Below, in pieces: positions 7,939-16,838 of a stretch of DNA of 64,000 bases; within the stretch, counting starts at the first letter, position 1; each line of letters begins with the position of its first letter. The stretch spans positions 124,001-188,000 of the forward strand of contig NZ_SOAM01000003.1 of the NCBI RefSeq assembly GCF_004364555.1. The letters run 5' to 3'. Source of the stretch: Amnibacterium kyonggiense. GTDB lineage: Bacteria > Actinomycetota > Actinomycetes > Actinomycetales > Microbacteriaceae. The translations under genes were made by a program, and so were the position numbers. The notes under the pieces are model-generated. The model was not told the DNA's origin and did no database searches. It saw only the letters and a program-made list of their open reading frames with translations.

Positions 7939-9204
7939 TCAGCCCGCGGTGCGCTCCGGTGCGGCGAGCAGCCGCTCGAAGCGGTCCGGCTTCCGCGGGT
8001 CGGCCCGGTACGCCCACAGCGGCAGGATCCCGGCCTCGACGCGGTCGAGGACCACGGGCGCGAGGTCGCGGTCGTCATCGAGCACGAGCGCGCGCTCCGC
8101 GTGCCCGCCCGCGGTGCTCGCCGCGCCGCGGGCCCAGTGCAGCCAGGCGAGCGCCTCCTCGACGCCCGCCGCCGTCCGCGGCGACTCCGCGACCGCGGCG
8201 GCCTCGTGGAACGCCGCGAGGGCGGTCTCGAGCCGCGCGACGTCCGGGCGCGGGAACTTCCCGCCCCCGATCGCCTCCCGCAGGCGCTCGCCCGTCCGCT
8301 GCCGCCCGGCGGGCGCCGCGAAGGCCGTCCAGAGCTCCCGCCCGAACGCCCGACCCCAGCCGATCTGCCCGAGGAGCATCGGGATCAGCCCGGGCCGCTC
8401 CGCCAGCGAGGCGAGCAGGGCTCGGCAGGCGCAGGGCGCGTCGCCCGGGCCGTGCTCGAGCAGGGCCGCCTCCACGAGGTCGACGACCTGATCGAGGTCG
8501 ACGCCCCAGCGGTACCGGTCCATCGGCGAGCGCCGGTCGGCCGCGTCTCCGGGCCCCATCGGAACGCCGTGGACCGCTCCGCCCGGCCCGTCCGGGCGGC
8601 CCCACCACGCGGCGTGGTCGGCGCGGAACCGGCGGCGGTCGGCGGCCGTCGCCCACCCGGCGGCCGGCACGGGCGGCCTCGGGCGCAGCCGCGGGCCGTC
8701 GGGCTCGAGCTGGGCGAGGGGTCGGCCGCCGCGGGGCAGCATCGGGTCGTCGAGCGACCCCCACGCGTCGGCGCCCACGCAGAAGCGGTCGAGGACCTCG
8801 AGGCCCATCCGCTCGGCCTGCCGGGCGACGACACGGACCTGCACGGCGGCCGGCGGGCGCCCGGACGGCGCGAACGTCTCCGGCGTGTAGGCCGCGATCG
8901 CGACGCCGGTCACGCCGTCGACCCGCAGCACCCCGCCGAGCACCGCCTCGGCCCAGGCCGCGAGCTCGCCCTCGTCCTCCGTGTGCCGCAGGTCAACGCG
9001 CATCGCCCCGTGCGTCCGCGACCGCCTGCCCTGCATCCGCCGGAACAGGACGAGCACGAGGCTGTCCTCGGGGTCGACCGGCAGCAGGTCGGGGACGAAG
9101 CGGAGGACGCCGGCGGGCCCGGACGCCTGCACGACCCGCGGGACGGGGCGTCGGACGGGATCGGGCGACTGGGCGCGGAGTGCGCGGGCTCGTTTCTGCG
9201 ACAT
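7939..9204 (-). CDS. DUF4192 domain protein
   Basis: A 421-residue cytoplasmic protein of the DUF4192 family, widespread in Actinomycetota and of unknown function. Typical segments are FVPDLLPVDPEDSLVLVLFR near the N-terminus, DRYRWGVDLDQVVDLVEAALLEHGPGDAPC in the middle and an alpha-helical C-terminal half rich in alanine. The ATG at 9204 was chosen because CAGGCT ends seven bases before it and upstream sequence is low-quality arginine/serine-rich reading. It lies upstream of the HelR-like gene on the same strand, 59 bases away. Confidence 0.83.
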   Translation of the reverse strand: MSQKRARALRAQSPDPVRRPVPRVVQASGPAGVLRFVPDLLPVDPEDSLVLVLFRRMQGRRSRTHGAMRVDLRHTEDEGELAAWAEAVLGGVLRVDGVTGVAIAAYTPETFAPSGRPPAAVQVRVVARQAERMGLEVLDRFCVGADAWGSLDDPMLPRGGRPLAQLEPDGPRLRPRPPVPAAGWATAADRRRFRADHAAWWGRPDGPGGAVHGVPMGPGDAADRRSPMDRYRWGVDLDQVVDLVEAALLEHGPGDAPCACRALLASLAERPGLIPMLLGQIGWGRAFGRELWTAFAAPAGRQRTGERLREAIGGGKFPRPDVARLETALAAFHEAAAVAESPRTAAGVEEALAWLHWARGAASTAGGHAERALVLDDDRDLAPVVLDRVEAGILPLWAYRADPRKPDRFERLLAAPERTAG

Positions 9205-9304
9205 GCGCCGCAGCCTGGCGACCGGCGGGCGGCAGGACGGCCGATCCGGGCGACGGATCCGCGGATCCGGCCGGATCCGCCTTGTGGAGGGAGGAAGGCG
9301 GGGG

Positions 9305-9829
9305 TCAGACCCCGCGGAGCGCGTGGACGGGGCGGCCGCCGAGGCGCTGTCTCCCGCCGAGCGCCGCGAGCTCGAGGACGACGCCGACCCCGGCGACGAC
9401 GGCACCGGCGCGCTCGAGCAGCGCGCAGGTGGCCTCCACCGTGCCGCCCGTGGCGAGCACGTCGTCCAGCACGAGGACCCGGGTGCCGGGGACGAGCTGC
9501 TCGGCGCGGATCTCGATCGCCGCGGAGCCGTACTCGAGCTCGTAGTGCTCGATGAGCGTGCGCGGCGGCAGCTTGCCCGCCTTCCGCACGGCGACGACGC
9601 CGGTGCCCGCCGCGTACGCCGCAGCGGCGGCCAGCAGGAAGCCGCGGGCCTCGATGCCGGCGACGAGGTCGAACCCGCCGGCGAACGCGCCGACGAGCTC
9701 GTCCGTGATCGCGCGGAGCGCCTCGGCGTCGGCGAGCGTCGGGGTCAGATCCCGGAACAGGACGCCGGGCTCCGGGAAGTCCGGGACCACGAGGGTGAGG
9801 CGGTCGACGAGCTCGGCGGCGGTGGGCAC
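9305..9829 (-). CDS. apt: Adenine phosphoribosyltransferase
   Basis: A 174-residue purine salvage enzyme converting adenine and PRPP to AMP in the cytoplasm. Diagnostic motifs are FPEPGVLFRDLTPTLAD at the N-terminus, GIEARGFLLAAAAAYA, VRKAGKLPP, and the PRPP loop VLVLDDVLATGGT at about residues 118-130. Length matches the family. The GTG start is preceded by TAGGTT eight bases upstream with no Shine-Dalgarno, suggesting leaderless translation. In many bacteria apt lies near relA/secDF; here its neighbours are DUF4192 and a large hairpin. Confidence 0.96.
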   Translation of the reverse strand: MPTAAELVDRLTLVVPDFPEPGVLFRDLTPTLADAEALRAITDELVGAFAGGFDLVAGIEARGFLLAAAAAYAAGTGVVAVRKAGKLPPRTLIEHYELEYGSAAIEIRAEQLVPGTRVLVLDDVLATGGTVEATCALLERAGAVVAGVGVVLELAALGGRQRLGGRPVHALRGV

Positions 9830-9843
9830 GGCCGAGAAACCTA
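9830..9843 (-). promoter_or_regulatory. Leaderless promoter -10 of apt
   Basis: TAGGTT (minus strand, 9843-9838) with eight bases to the GTG start of apt. Confidence 0.45.
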
Positions 9844-9852
9844 CCGGTGCCC

Positions 9853-9910
9853 GTTCACGGATACGGAGATCCGAGCGGCTGACGCCCGTCGGATCTCCGT
9901 ATCCGCGAAC
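9853..9910. repeat. Long inverted repeat, family A copy 1
   Basis: Arms 9853-9873 and 9890-9910 pair over 21 bp with a single mismatch. The arm (GTTCACGGATACGGAGATCC) recurs in the hairpin between rbfA and infB at 48246-48305. It lies just after the FKBP isomerase stop and overlaps no gene, so it may terminate that transcript. The exact recurrence suggests a REP-like mobile or amplified element. Confidence 0.75.
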
Positions 9911-9923
9911 CCTTCGGGGCGGG

Positions 9924-10301
9924 CTACGCCTTGAGGAGGTCGATCACGAAGATCAGCGTGCGGCCGGAGAGGCGGTGGCCGCCGCCGGCGGGGCCGTACG
10001 CGAGCTCCGGCGGGCAGGTCAGGACGCGACGGCCGCCGACGCGCATGCCGGGGATGCCCTCCTGCCAGCCCTTGATGAGGTTGCCGAGGGGGAACGAGAT
10101 GGACTGGCCGCGGCTCCAGGAGGAGTCGAACTCCTCGCCCGTCTCGTAGTCCACCCCGAGGTAGTGGACGGTGACGGTGCCGCCCGGCTGCGCCTCCGCG
10201 CCGTCGCCGACGACGACGTCCTCGACGACCAGCTGGTCGGGCGCCGGACCGGTCGGCGGGTCGAGCTCGGGCTTGACGGTGAGATCGGTGAGTTCGCTCA
10301 T
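9924..10301 (-). CDS. FKBP-type peptidyl-prolyl cis-trans isomerase
   Basis: A 125-residue single-domain FKBP that speeds proline isomerisation in protein folding. The fold signatures are VTVHYLGVDYETGEEFDSSW, FPLGNLIKGWQEGIPGMRVGGRR, PPELAYG and LIFVIDLLKA. No signal peptide or lipobox is present, so it is predicted cytoplasmic. The ATG at 10301 was chosen because it gives the canonical length; the frame runs further upstream but would collide with the divergent MFS gene. Terminates just before a long hairpin. Confidence 0.95.
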   Translation of the reverse strand: MSELTDLTVKPELDPPTGPAPDQLVVEDVVVGDGAEAQPGGTVTVHYLGVDYETGEEFDSSWSRGQSISFPLGNLIKGWQEGIPGMRVGGRRVLTCPPELAYGPAGGGHRLSGRTLIFVIDLLKA

Positions 10302-10365
10302 GGTCGGCCAGTCAAGCGCACGCGCCTGACGGTGCCTGACCGCGCCGTCCGGGAGGATGGGAGCG

Positions 10366-11697
10366 ATGACCACCGCGCCCCCGCCGCGACGACGAGGCGC
10401 CTTCGTCGATCTGACGCCGCTCACCTCCTCCCCCGCGTTCGCGCGGCTGTGGAGCGCCCGGGCCGCCGCGGGGATCGGCAGCCAGCTGACGCTCGTCGCC
10501 GTCGGCCTGAACGTCTTCGACCTGGTGCGGCCGACGGACGGCGTCGCCGCCGCGACGTTCGCGGTGTCGCTGACCGGGGTGCTCGCCCTCGTCCCGACGG
10601 TGCTCGCCGGCCTGTACGGCGGCATGCTCGCGGACGCCTTCGACCGGCGGACGGTCGCCGTCGTCGCCGCGTTCGCGTCCTGGATCTGCACCGTCGTGCT
10701 CGCCGCCCTGTCGTGGACGGGGGCGGAGACGGTCGCGTCGCTCTACGTCCTCACGGTGCTCAGCGCGACCGCGACGACGGTGCTGCAGGCCTCCGAGTCC
10801 GCGGCCACGCCCCGGCTGCTGCCGGCACGACTCCTGCCTGCCGCCGGCGCGCTGATGGGCATCACGGTCGGGATCTCGGTGACGGTCGGGCCGGGCCTCG
10901 CCGGCGTCCTCGTCGCCTCCGTCGGCTTCGAGTGGTGCTACACGATCGACGCCGTGCTGTTCGTCGGCACCCTGATCGCGCTCGCGACCCTGCCGCGGAT
11001 GCCGCAGGAGGGACCGATCGACCGGCCGGGGCTCGCGTCGCTGCTCGGCGGCCTCGCGTTCCTGAAGTCCGCGCCGAACATCCGGACGACGTTCGTCGTG
11101 GACATCATCGCGATGACCTTCGGGCAGCCGAGGGTGCTCTACCCCGCGGTCGGCGCGGTGCTGCTCGGGGGCGGCGCGCTGACGGTCGGCCTCCTCTCCG
11201 CCGCGTTCGCGATCGGCGCGCTGCTGAGCAGCCTGTTCTCCGGCCGGCTCGGCGGGATCCGCCGCCAGGGCCTGGCGATCGAGCGCGCGATCATCGTCTA
11301 CGGCGTCTGCATCGGCCTCTTCGGCGCCGTGCTCGCCGCGGCGGCGCTCGGGGAGGCCGTCGGCGCCCTGCCGACGCCCGCGGGACCGCTGTGGGTGGGG
11401 ATCGCCGCCGTCCTCCTGGCCGGCGCCGGCGGCGCGGACAACGTGAGCGCCATCTTCCGCGGCACCATGCTGCAGACCGCGGCGCCGGACTCGATGCGCG
11501 GCCGCCTGCAGGGCATCTTCATCGTCGTCGTCACCGGCGGCCCGCGCGTCGGCGACCTCTACGCCGGCCTGCTCGCCGCGACCGGTCTCCTCTTCCTGCC
11601 GCCCGTCGTCGGCGGCGTGCTCATCGTGATCCTCGTCGCGCTCGCGGTGCGCCGACGGGGCTTCCTCCGATACGACTCGGCGCACCCGACGCCGTGA
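10366..11697 (+). CDS. MFS transporter (EntS-like exporter)
   Basis: A 443-residue integral membrane protein with about 12 transmembrane helices. The loop GGMLADAFDRRTV between helices 2 and 3 is the MFS signature, and PRLLPARLLPAAGALMGI and DSMRGRLQGIFI are typical of the EntS/MFS_3 group that exports enterobactin or other small molecules. The ATG at 10366 has GGGAG just upstream; an ATG three codons earlier is possible. Its stop overlaps the GTG of the next gene (GTGA), so the two are co-translated. Substrate unknown. Confidence 0.9.
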   Translation: MTTAPPPRRRGAFVDLTPLTSSPAFARLWSARAAAGIGSQLTLVAVGLNVFDLVRPTDGVAAATFAVSLTGVLALVPTVLAGLYGGMLADAFDRRTVAVVAAFASWICTVVLAALSWTGAETVASLYVLTVLSATATTVLQASESAATPRLLPARLLPAAGALMGITVGISVTVGPGLAGVLVASVGFEWCYTIDAVLFVGTLIALATLPRMPQEGPIDRPGLASLLGGLAFLKSAPNIRTTFVVDIIAMTFGQPRVLYPAVGAVLLGGGALTVGLLSAAFAIGALLSSLFSGRLGGIRRQGLAIERAIIVYGVCIGLFGAVLAAAALGEAVGALPTPAGPLWVGIAAVLLAGAGGADNVSAIFRGTMLQTAAPDSMRGRLQGIFIVVVTGGPRVGDLYAGLLAATGLLFLPPVVGGVLIVILVALAVRRRGFLRYDSAHPTP

Positions 11698-12410
11698 CCG
11701 GGCTGCGGGAGCTCGCCGGGCAGCTGTGGGCGCGGGTGATCGCGGTCTCCCCTGCGCCCGGCGCGCTCGACGTGGTGGCGGTCGTGGCGATCGTGGGCGC
11801 GCTCCTGCTGCTGCCGTCGTGGCCGCGGCTCCGGCACGCGATCACGATCGTGCACGAGGCCGGGCACGGGTTCGCGGCGACGCTGACCCGGCGCCGGCTC
11901 GCCGGGATCCGCCTGCACTCCGACTCGAGCGGGCTGACGGTCAGCGTCGGCAGGCCCCGCGGTCCCGGCATGGCGCTCACCCTGCTCGCGGGCTACCCGG
12001 CGCCGTCGGCCGCCGGCGTGCTCGTCGCCTGGGCGGTCGCGGCCGGGCACGCGGCCGTCGCGCTGTGGGGCGCCCTCGTGCTGCTGCTGCTCGTGCTCGT
12101 GCAGATCCGCAACTGGTTCGGGCTGTGGACCGTGCTCGTCGCGGGCGCGCTCGTCGGCGCGGTCACGTGGTTCGCCGACCCCGCCTGGCAGATGCGGGCG
12201 GCGCTCGCCGTCGCGGCCCTCCTCGTGCTCGGCGGGCTGCGCGCCGCGGTGGAGCTGCCCGCGTCCCGGCGCCGCGACGGCGCCTCGGACGCCGACCAGC
12301 TCGCCCGCGTCACCCGCGTGCCGGTCGGCTTCTGGCTGCTCGTCTTCGTGCTCGCCGGGCTCGTGGGGGTCGCGGTCGCCGGCTGGCTCGTCGTCGCGCC
12401 CCTCCGCTGA
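11694..12410 (+). CDS. M50-like membrane metallopeptidase
   Basis: A 238-residue membrane protein with six or so transmembrane helices and the zinc protease motif HEAGH in TIVHEAGHGFAATLTRRRL (about residues 57-61). It fits the M50B peptidase family; the distal NPxxDG-like motif of classical site-2 proteases is replaced by a weaker IRNWFG segment in the middle of the protein. The GTG start overlaps the stop of the MFS gene by four bases. Role unknown; coupling suggests a link with the exporter or simply a shared transcript. Confidence 0.82.
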   Translation: MTGLRELAGQLWARVIAVSPAPGALDVVAVVAIVGALLLLPSWPRLRHAITIVHEAGHGFAATLTRRRLAGIRLHSDSSGLTVSVGRPRGPGMALTLLAGYPAPSAAGVLVAWAVAAGHAAVALWGALVLLLLVLVQIRNWFGLWTVLVAGALVGAVTWFADPAWQMRAALAVAALLVLGGLRAAVELPASRRRDGASDADQLARVTRVPVGFWLLVFVLAGLVGVAVAGWLVVAPLR

Positions 12411-12467
12411 TCCCGTTGTGCAGGACCTTCTGCAGCCGACCGCAGGAGCTCCTGCAGAACGGGATCA
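12408..12467. terminator. Bidirectional hairpin containing both stop codons
   Basis: The arms TGATCCCGTTGTGCAGGAC and GCTCCTGCAGAACGGGATCA pair with few mismatches around a second small TGCAG repeat. The outermost TGA and TCA are the stop codons of the two convergent genes, so one structure ends both messages. Confidence 0.7.
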
Positions 12468-13871
12468 GGCCATGATGCCGAGGCGCTTCGGCCGCCAGCC
12501 CGGGAAGACGTGCTTGAGCTTCCCCGTCGACAGGTCGAGGCGCTTCGACACCACCTCCGTCAGCACGTCGCGGTAGTCGTTCGAACCGAGCACGTCGCCG
12601 TAGGTCGTGCGGTGCGCCAGCCCCTTCCACTGCCCGTGGACGCCGCCGTTCACGCCGCCGCCGAGGACGAGCACGGCGCCGCCGTGCCCGTGGTCCGTGC
12701 CGCCGCTCGCGTTCTCCTCGACCCGGCGGCCGAACTCGCTCATCGTCACGACCGTCGTGCGGTCGAGCAGGTCGGAGCCGAGGTCGGCGGTGAAGGCGGC
12801 GAGCGCCTTCGCGAGGTCCCCCAGGTGGGCCTGCATGTCGCCGGAGTCGACGTTCCCCATCCCGGTGTGCGTGTCCCACCCGCCCACGTCGATGCAGGCG
12901 ACGCGGACGCCCGCGCCGCCCTTGATGAGCAGCGCCAGGTCGCGCAGCGCCGCGGCGAAGTTGCCGCTCGGGTACTGCACCGCGGTCCCCGGGGACGCCG
13001 CGGCGGCCGCCGTGTCCGCGGCCGTGATCCTCGCGACGGTGCCGAGCGCGCCGATCGCGAGCTTCGTCTGCTTCGCGATCGGGTGGTCGAGGCCGGTGTA
13101 GAGCGCCTGGAGGGCCGCGGTCGTCGCCTTCGTCTCCGTCTTGTCGACGTTCAGCTTGATCGACCCGAGGTCGTGCATCGCGATCGGCATCGCCGCGCCC
13201 GTGAGCGACCGCGGCGTCGTGCCGCCGATGGCGACGGAGCGGAACGTGGTGCCCGGTCCCGAGGCGGTCAGCACCCGGTCGAGCCAGCCGGTGCTCAGGG
13301 TGGTGCTCGAGCCGCGCTCCAGGCAGTCCTGCGCCTGGAAGTGGCTGCGGGACAGGTCGGGCGTCGACACGGCCGGGATCGCGGCGACCTTCCCCTGCGC
13401 GATGAGCGGCGCGAGCGGCGCCATCGCCGGGTGGAGGCCGAAGGTGCGGCCGGAGTCGATGTCGATGAGCCCCTTCCGCACGCCGATGTTCGGCCGCTCC
13501 TTCACGAGGTCGGGGTCCGCGGCCGGGACGAGCATGGACAGGCCGTCCATCCCGCCGCGGAGGAACACGACGACGAGGGTGCCCGTGTCGAGCTCGTCGG
13601 CGGCCGCGTAGGAGACGCGGCTCGTCACGAGCTGCGCGCCGAGCGCGGCGACGCCGACCCCGAGCCCGCCTGTGAGGAAGGTGCGCCGGTTGAAGCCGCC
13701 CGACCAGGCGGCGGTGCGCTCCTCCTCCTGCATCCGCTGCGCCTCCGCCATCGCGCGGATCGCCGCGTCGCGCGGGGTCGGGCCGAGCCGCTGCCAGTCC
13801 GGGCAGTCGGGATGGAGCGCCCTGAGGACGTCGTCCGTCGGGGTCTGCACGAGGGTCTCCTGTCGCGTCAT
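12465..13871 (-). CDS. DUF1501 protein, Tat-exported
   Basis: A 468-residue protein of the DUF1501 family (alkaline-phosphatase-like fold). A twin-arginine signal N61-R-R-T-F-L-T is followed by a hydrophobic stretch ending in SYAAA, so folded export is expected, although the signal sits unusually late after a 60-residue leader. Conserved parts include VVVFLRGGMDGLSMLVP, CIDVGGWDTHTGMG, TTVVTMSEFGRRVEENASGGTDHGHGG and the terminal HVFPGW. DUF1501 genes almost always pair with DUF1800 genes; here their ATG and TGA overlap. Function is not established. Confidence 0.93.
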   Translation of the reverse strand: MTRQETLVQTPTDDVLRALHPDCPDWQRLGPTPRDAAIRAMAEAQRMQEEERTAAWSGGFNRRTFLTGGLGVGVAALGAQLVTSRVSYAAADELDTGTLVVVFLRGGMDGLSMLVPAADPDLVKERPNIGVRKGLIDIDSGRTFGLHPAMAPLAPLIAQGKVAAIPAVSTPDLSRSHFQAQDCLERGSSTTLSTGWLDRVLTASGPGTTFRSVAIGGTTPRSLTGAAMPIAMHDLGSIKLNVDKTETKATTAALQALYTGLDHPIAKQTKLAIGALGTVARITAADTAAAAASPGTAVQYPSGNFAAALRDLALLIKGGAGVRVACIDVGGWDTHTGMGNVDSGDMQAHLGDLAKALAAFTADLGSDLLDRTTVVTMSEFGRRVEENASGGTDHGHGGAVLVLGGGVNGGVHGQWKGLAHRTTYGDVLGSNDYRDVLTEVVSKRLDLSTGKLKHVFPGWRPKRLGIMA

Positions 13872-15487
13872 CGGAGCTGGAAGTACGGGGAGTCGAGGAG
13901 GAGGGAGACGACCTTGCCGGCCCGCCAGTCGTCCGTCGGGGCGGGCGCCGGGGCGGAGAGCTTCGCGCCGTGGATCGCCGCGAGGAGGTGCGCCTTCGAC
14001 GGCGTGACGCCGAGCACGCGCCGCGCCACGGCCTTCGTCCACTGGTACGTGTTCATGCCCGATGTCCGCTTCACGAGCCGCGTCGGCTTCGTCCAGCCGA
14101 GCTTCGGCCACCAGCCGTTCACGAAGGCGCGGTGGAGGTTCCAGCGCTGCAGCATCGCGCCCGCGCCGAGCCATGCGGCGGCGACGTCCGGGTAGCCGTT
14201 CGGAGGACCCCACCCGTACGGCGTGTGCCCCGCGTCGTTCAGGTTCCAGTACAGCCAGCCGATCGGCTGCTGCATGCCGGCGGCCCGCTTGACGTCGAGG
14301 ACCCGGAGGGTGCCGACCGCGTCCTCGAGGGGGCGGCGCATCCGGACGCCGACCGCGGCCCAGAAGTCGCTCGACTTGAAGATCGCGTCGACGACCGCCC
14401 TGATGCTCGTCCCGTGGTGCAGGTAGACGCGGGCGAGCCGGTTCACGAGGCTCGTGGACGGGTTGTCGGACACGAACCGGACCGCGAGCGCCCGCGCCAC
14501 GTTCCGGGCGGTGGCCGGGTGGTGCGCGAGGTACTTCAGGTAGGCGTCGCCGACGGCCTCCCCCTTGTAGATCGACCGGTTCGCGCTCGAGAAGCCGAGC
14601 ACCTTGACCGTGCCGGTCCAGTGCCACGGCGCCCGGAAGTAGTACTGCCCGGTGTCGGAGTCGATCGTGCGGCCGGACAGGATCTTGGCGCTCGCGCGGA
14701 CCATCGGCTCCGTGTAGCCGGCGGTGCGGCCGACGGTGTGCAGCTCGAGCAGCTCGCGGCCGAGGTTCTCGTTCACGTTCGAGCGCTGCGACTCGTCGTT
14801 GCTGAGGAAGTTCAGCATCGCCGGGTGCTTCATCGCGGCGAGCAGCATGCCCTCGTACGAGCCGAACGCGTGCTTGCGGATGACGTCCTTGATGAAGCTC
14901 GGCGAGGTGTGCCACTGCTCGCCCGGCAGCGGGACGTGCAGCCGGTTGGCGAAGACGTCGACGACGATCTCGTAGAGCTGCCGGTCGGAGAAGATCTGCC
15001 GGGCGAGCGTCGCCTGCGCGGTCGCCAGCATCGCGTCCCAGCTGTAGCGCTTCGTCCTCTTCAGGATCGTCCCGGGCCGCGCGCCCTCGAGCGGGAACAG
15101 CGCGGCGGCCTGGTTCCCCCGGGTGTCCTTGATCGTCGACGGGTTCAGCTGCCGGTGGAGCCAGCCGTCGATGCCGAGCCGTTGCAGATCGGCGACGTCC
15201 TTCGGTCGCGGGCCGAACGTCGCCCGTCGCAGGAGGTGCGCCTGCGGGTCGTGCGGGAAGAGGTTGGAATGCGCACGCCCGGCCGCCTTCGCCGCGGCCG
15301 ACGCCGTCGGGTACTGCTTGCCCGTGAACGCCTTCTTCGCGGCGGTGGCCGCCTCGGCGGCGTCCGCCTCCCCCACGAGCGCCTCGCCCGCGACGGCGCC
15401 GGCAGCGAGCACCGCGCCGATCCCGAACAGCCCCCGCCGCGAGCTCATCCGCGGCGCGTCCGTGATGTCCGCCTCCGTGTCCGTCAT
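13868..15487 (-). CDS. DUF1800 protein, Tat-exported
   Basis: A 539-residue protein of the DUF1800 family. The N-terminus carries a twin-arginine signal (S16-R17-R18-G-L-F-G) and a hydrophobic region up to about residue 45. The family hallmark HLLRRATFGPRPKDVADLQRLGIDGWLHRQL follows, and later NENLGRELLELHTVG, YTEPMVRASAKILSG and LHHGTSIRAVVDAIFKSSDFW. The ATG has GGAGGGCGGGG upstream. It is the first gene of a two-gene operon with DUF1501. The pair is common in soil bacteria and its biochemical role is unknown. Confidence 0.93.
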   Translation of the reverse strand: MTDTEADITDAPRMSSRRGLFGIGAVLAAGAVAGEALVGEADAAEAATAAKKAFTGKQYPTASAAAKAAGRAHSNLFPHDPQAHLLRRATFGPRPKDVADLQRLGIDGWLHRQLNPSTIKDTRGNQAAALFPLEGARPGTILKRTKRYSWDAMLATAQATLARQIFSDRQLYEIVVDVFANRLHVPLPGEQWHTSPSFIKDVIRKHAFGSYEGMLLAAMKHPAMLNFLSNDESQRSNVNENLGRELLELHTVGRTAGYTEPMVRASAKILSGRTIDSDTGQYYFRAPWHWTGTVKVLGFSSANRSIYKGEAVGDAYLKYLAHHPATARNVARALAVRFVSDNPSTSLVNRLARVYLHHGTSIRAVVDAIFKSSDFWAAVGVRMRRPLEDAVGTLRVLDVKRAAGMQQPIGWLYWNLNDAGHTPYGWGPPNGYPDVAAAWLGAGAMLQRWNLHRAFVNGWWPKLGWTKPTRLVKRTSGMNTYQWTKAVARRVLGVTPSKAHLLAAIHGAKLSAPAPAPTDDWRAGKVVSLLLDSPYFQLR

Positions 15488-15638
15488 GCCCCGCCCTCCG
15501 TCGATCCGCGGCCACGGTACGGGCGACCCGTTCGTGCGACCGGGCCCGACACGGAGCGTCGGTGACGCCGCGCGGAGGATTCCGCTGACCGGTCCGGGCG
15601 GCGGCGATCCGACCGTGCCCGGCGTGTGCTCCACGCCC

Positions 15639-15650
15639 TAGGGTTCCCGT
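15639..15650 (+). promoter_or_regulatory. Leaderless promoter -10 of the DUF3137 gene
   Basis: TAGGGT at 15639-15644 and six bases to the GTG start. Confidence 0.45.
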
Positions 15651-16709
15651 GTGGGTGACGCGCGGCTCGACCTCGCGCCCCTGCGGAGCCCCGTGCCGCG
15701 CGATGCGGTGCGCGCCTACCGGCAGGAGGCCGTCGCCCGGGGCGACGCGCCCCGCGGTACCACCTGGCTCGCCGTCGCCGCGGTCGTCCTGATCGCCGTG
15801 GTCGTCGCGGGGATCGGCGCGGGCGTCGTCGGCTCGAACCCGGACAGCCCGGTCGGGCTCGTCTTCCTCGTCGTCGCGGCGCTGGTCGCGGCGAGCGTCG
15901 TCCGCGGGCTGCTCCGCGGCTCGCCGTGGCAGCTGTGGGCGCGCCTCGACCGCTTCGCGCGCGCCAACGCGATGTGCTTCGTGCCGCAGCGCACCGGCAG
16001 CGAGGAGATCGGGATGATCTTCGACCGCGGGCACACCCGGATCACGAGCGAGCTGATGCGGCTCGGTGACGGCTGGCTCGACGGCCGGGCCGAGACCGCG
16101 AACTACCGCTACTCGATCACGACCGGCAGCGGGAAGAACCGTCGCACCCGCGTGTACCGGTGGGCCTACCTCGTGATCCGCCTCGACCGGCACCTGCCGC
16201 AGCTCGTGCTCGACGCCGTGCAGAACGACGACCGCGTGTTCGGCATCGGCGGCTCGAACCTGCCGGTCTCCTTCGCCGGCTCGCAGCGCCTGGGCCTCGA
16301 GGGCGACTTCGACCGCTTCTTCCGCCTCTTCGTCCCGGAGGGCTACGAGCGCGACGCGCTGTACGTCCTCACCCCGGACCTGATGGCGCTGCTCATCGAC
16401 CAGGCCGGCAGCGGGGCCGCGTTCGACGTGGAGATCGTGGACGACCGGATGTACTTCTACGCGCCCGGCAACCTCGACTTCGGGGACCCCGCCGTCTGGC
16501 AGCGACTCACGACGATCGTCCGGACCGTCGGCACCAAGACGCTGCGGCAGACCGTGCGGTACGCGGACGACCGCGTCGGCGACCGGGCGGTGGACGTCGT
16601 CGCGCCGCAGGGCCGCCGCCTCCGCCGCGGCGGCGCAGGCGCCGCGGCCGTGCTCGTCGTCGCGGCGATCGCCGGCTGGTGGCTGCTGACGGCGCTCTTC
16701 GCCCGCTGA
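15651..16709 (+). CDS. DUF3137 membrane protein
   Basis: A 352-residue protein with two N-terminal transmembrane helices (about residues 39-60 and 68-86), a large cytoplasmic domain of the DUF3137 type (PQRTGSEEIGMIFDRGHTR, YRWAYLVIRLDRHLPQLVLDA, YAPGNLDFGDPAVW) and one C-terminal helix (WWLLTALFAR). The family is uncharacterised. The GTG start is leaderless in appearance. The gene is divergent from the DUF1800/DUF1501 operon. Confidence 0.85.
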   Translation: MGDARLDLAPLRSPVPRDAVRAYRQEAVARGDAPRGTTWLAVAAVVLIAVVVAGIGAGVVGSNPDSPVGLVFLVVAALVAASVVRGLLRGSPWQLWARLDRFARANAMCFVPQRTGSEEIGMIFDRGHTRITSELMRLGDGWLDGRAETANYRYSITTGSGKNRRTRVYRWAYLVIRLDRHLPQLVLDAVQNDDRVFGIGGSNLPVSFAGSQRLGLEGDFDRFFRLFVPEGYERDALYVLTPDLMALLIDQAGSGAAFDVEIVDDRMYFYAPGNLDFGDPAVWQRLTTIVRTVGTKTLRQTVRYADDRVGDRAVDVVAPQGRRLRRGGAGAAAVLVVAAIAGWWLLTALFAR

Positions 16710-16718
16710 CCCCTCCCG

Positions 16719-16838
16719 CCGGTCGAGCCGGGCGCTCCGCGCCCGTTGCCGAACCACCGCGACGTCCGAAGTGGCCCACGCCGGTCGAGCCGGGCGCCCC
16801 GCGCCCGCGTCGAAACCACTGCGACGTCCGAAGTGGCC
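16719..16838. repeat. Two 58-bp direct repeats
   Basis: Units 16719-16776 and 16781-16838 both begin CCGGTCGAGCCGGGCGC and end CGACGTCCGAAGTGGCC, with a few differences in the middle. Bases 16837-16867 continue with a segment also found inverted near 1511-1540. No coding sequence is seen between 16710 and 16890. Confidence 0.8.

Noticed and set aside
7880-8017. N-terminal extension of the HelR-like protein
   Set aside because: The extension overlaps the DUF4192 gene and lacks a ribosome binding site, while the GTG at 7879 has GGGAGG.
12465-16757. Open frame of 1430 codons on the minus strand
   Set aside because: Only the part up to 13871 matches DUF1501; the rest is arginine/alanine-rich shadow reading opposite or out of phase with the DUF1800 and DUF3137 genes.
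16719-16838. CRISPR-like repeat
   Set aside because: Two adjacent 58-bp units separated by four bases, with no spacers and no cas genes.
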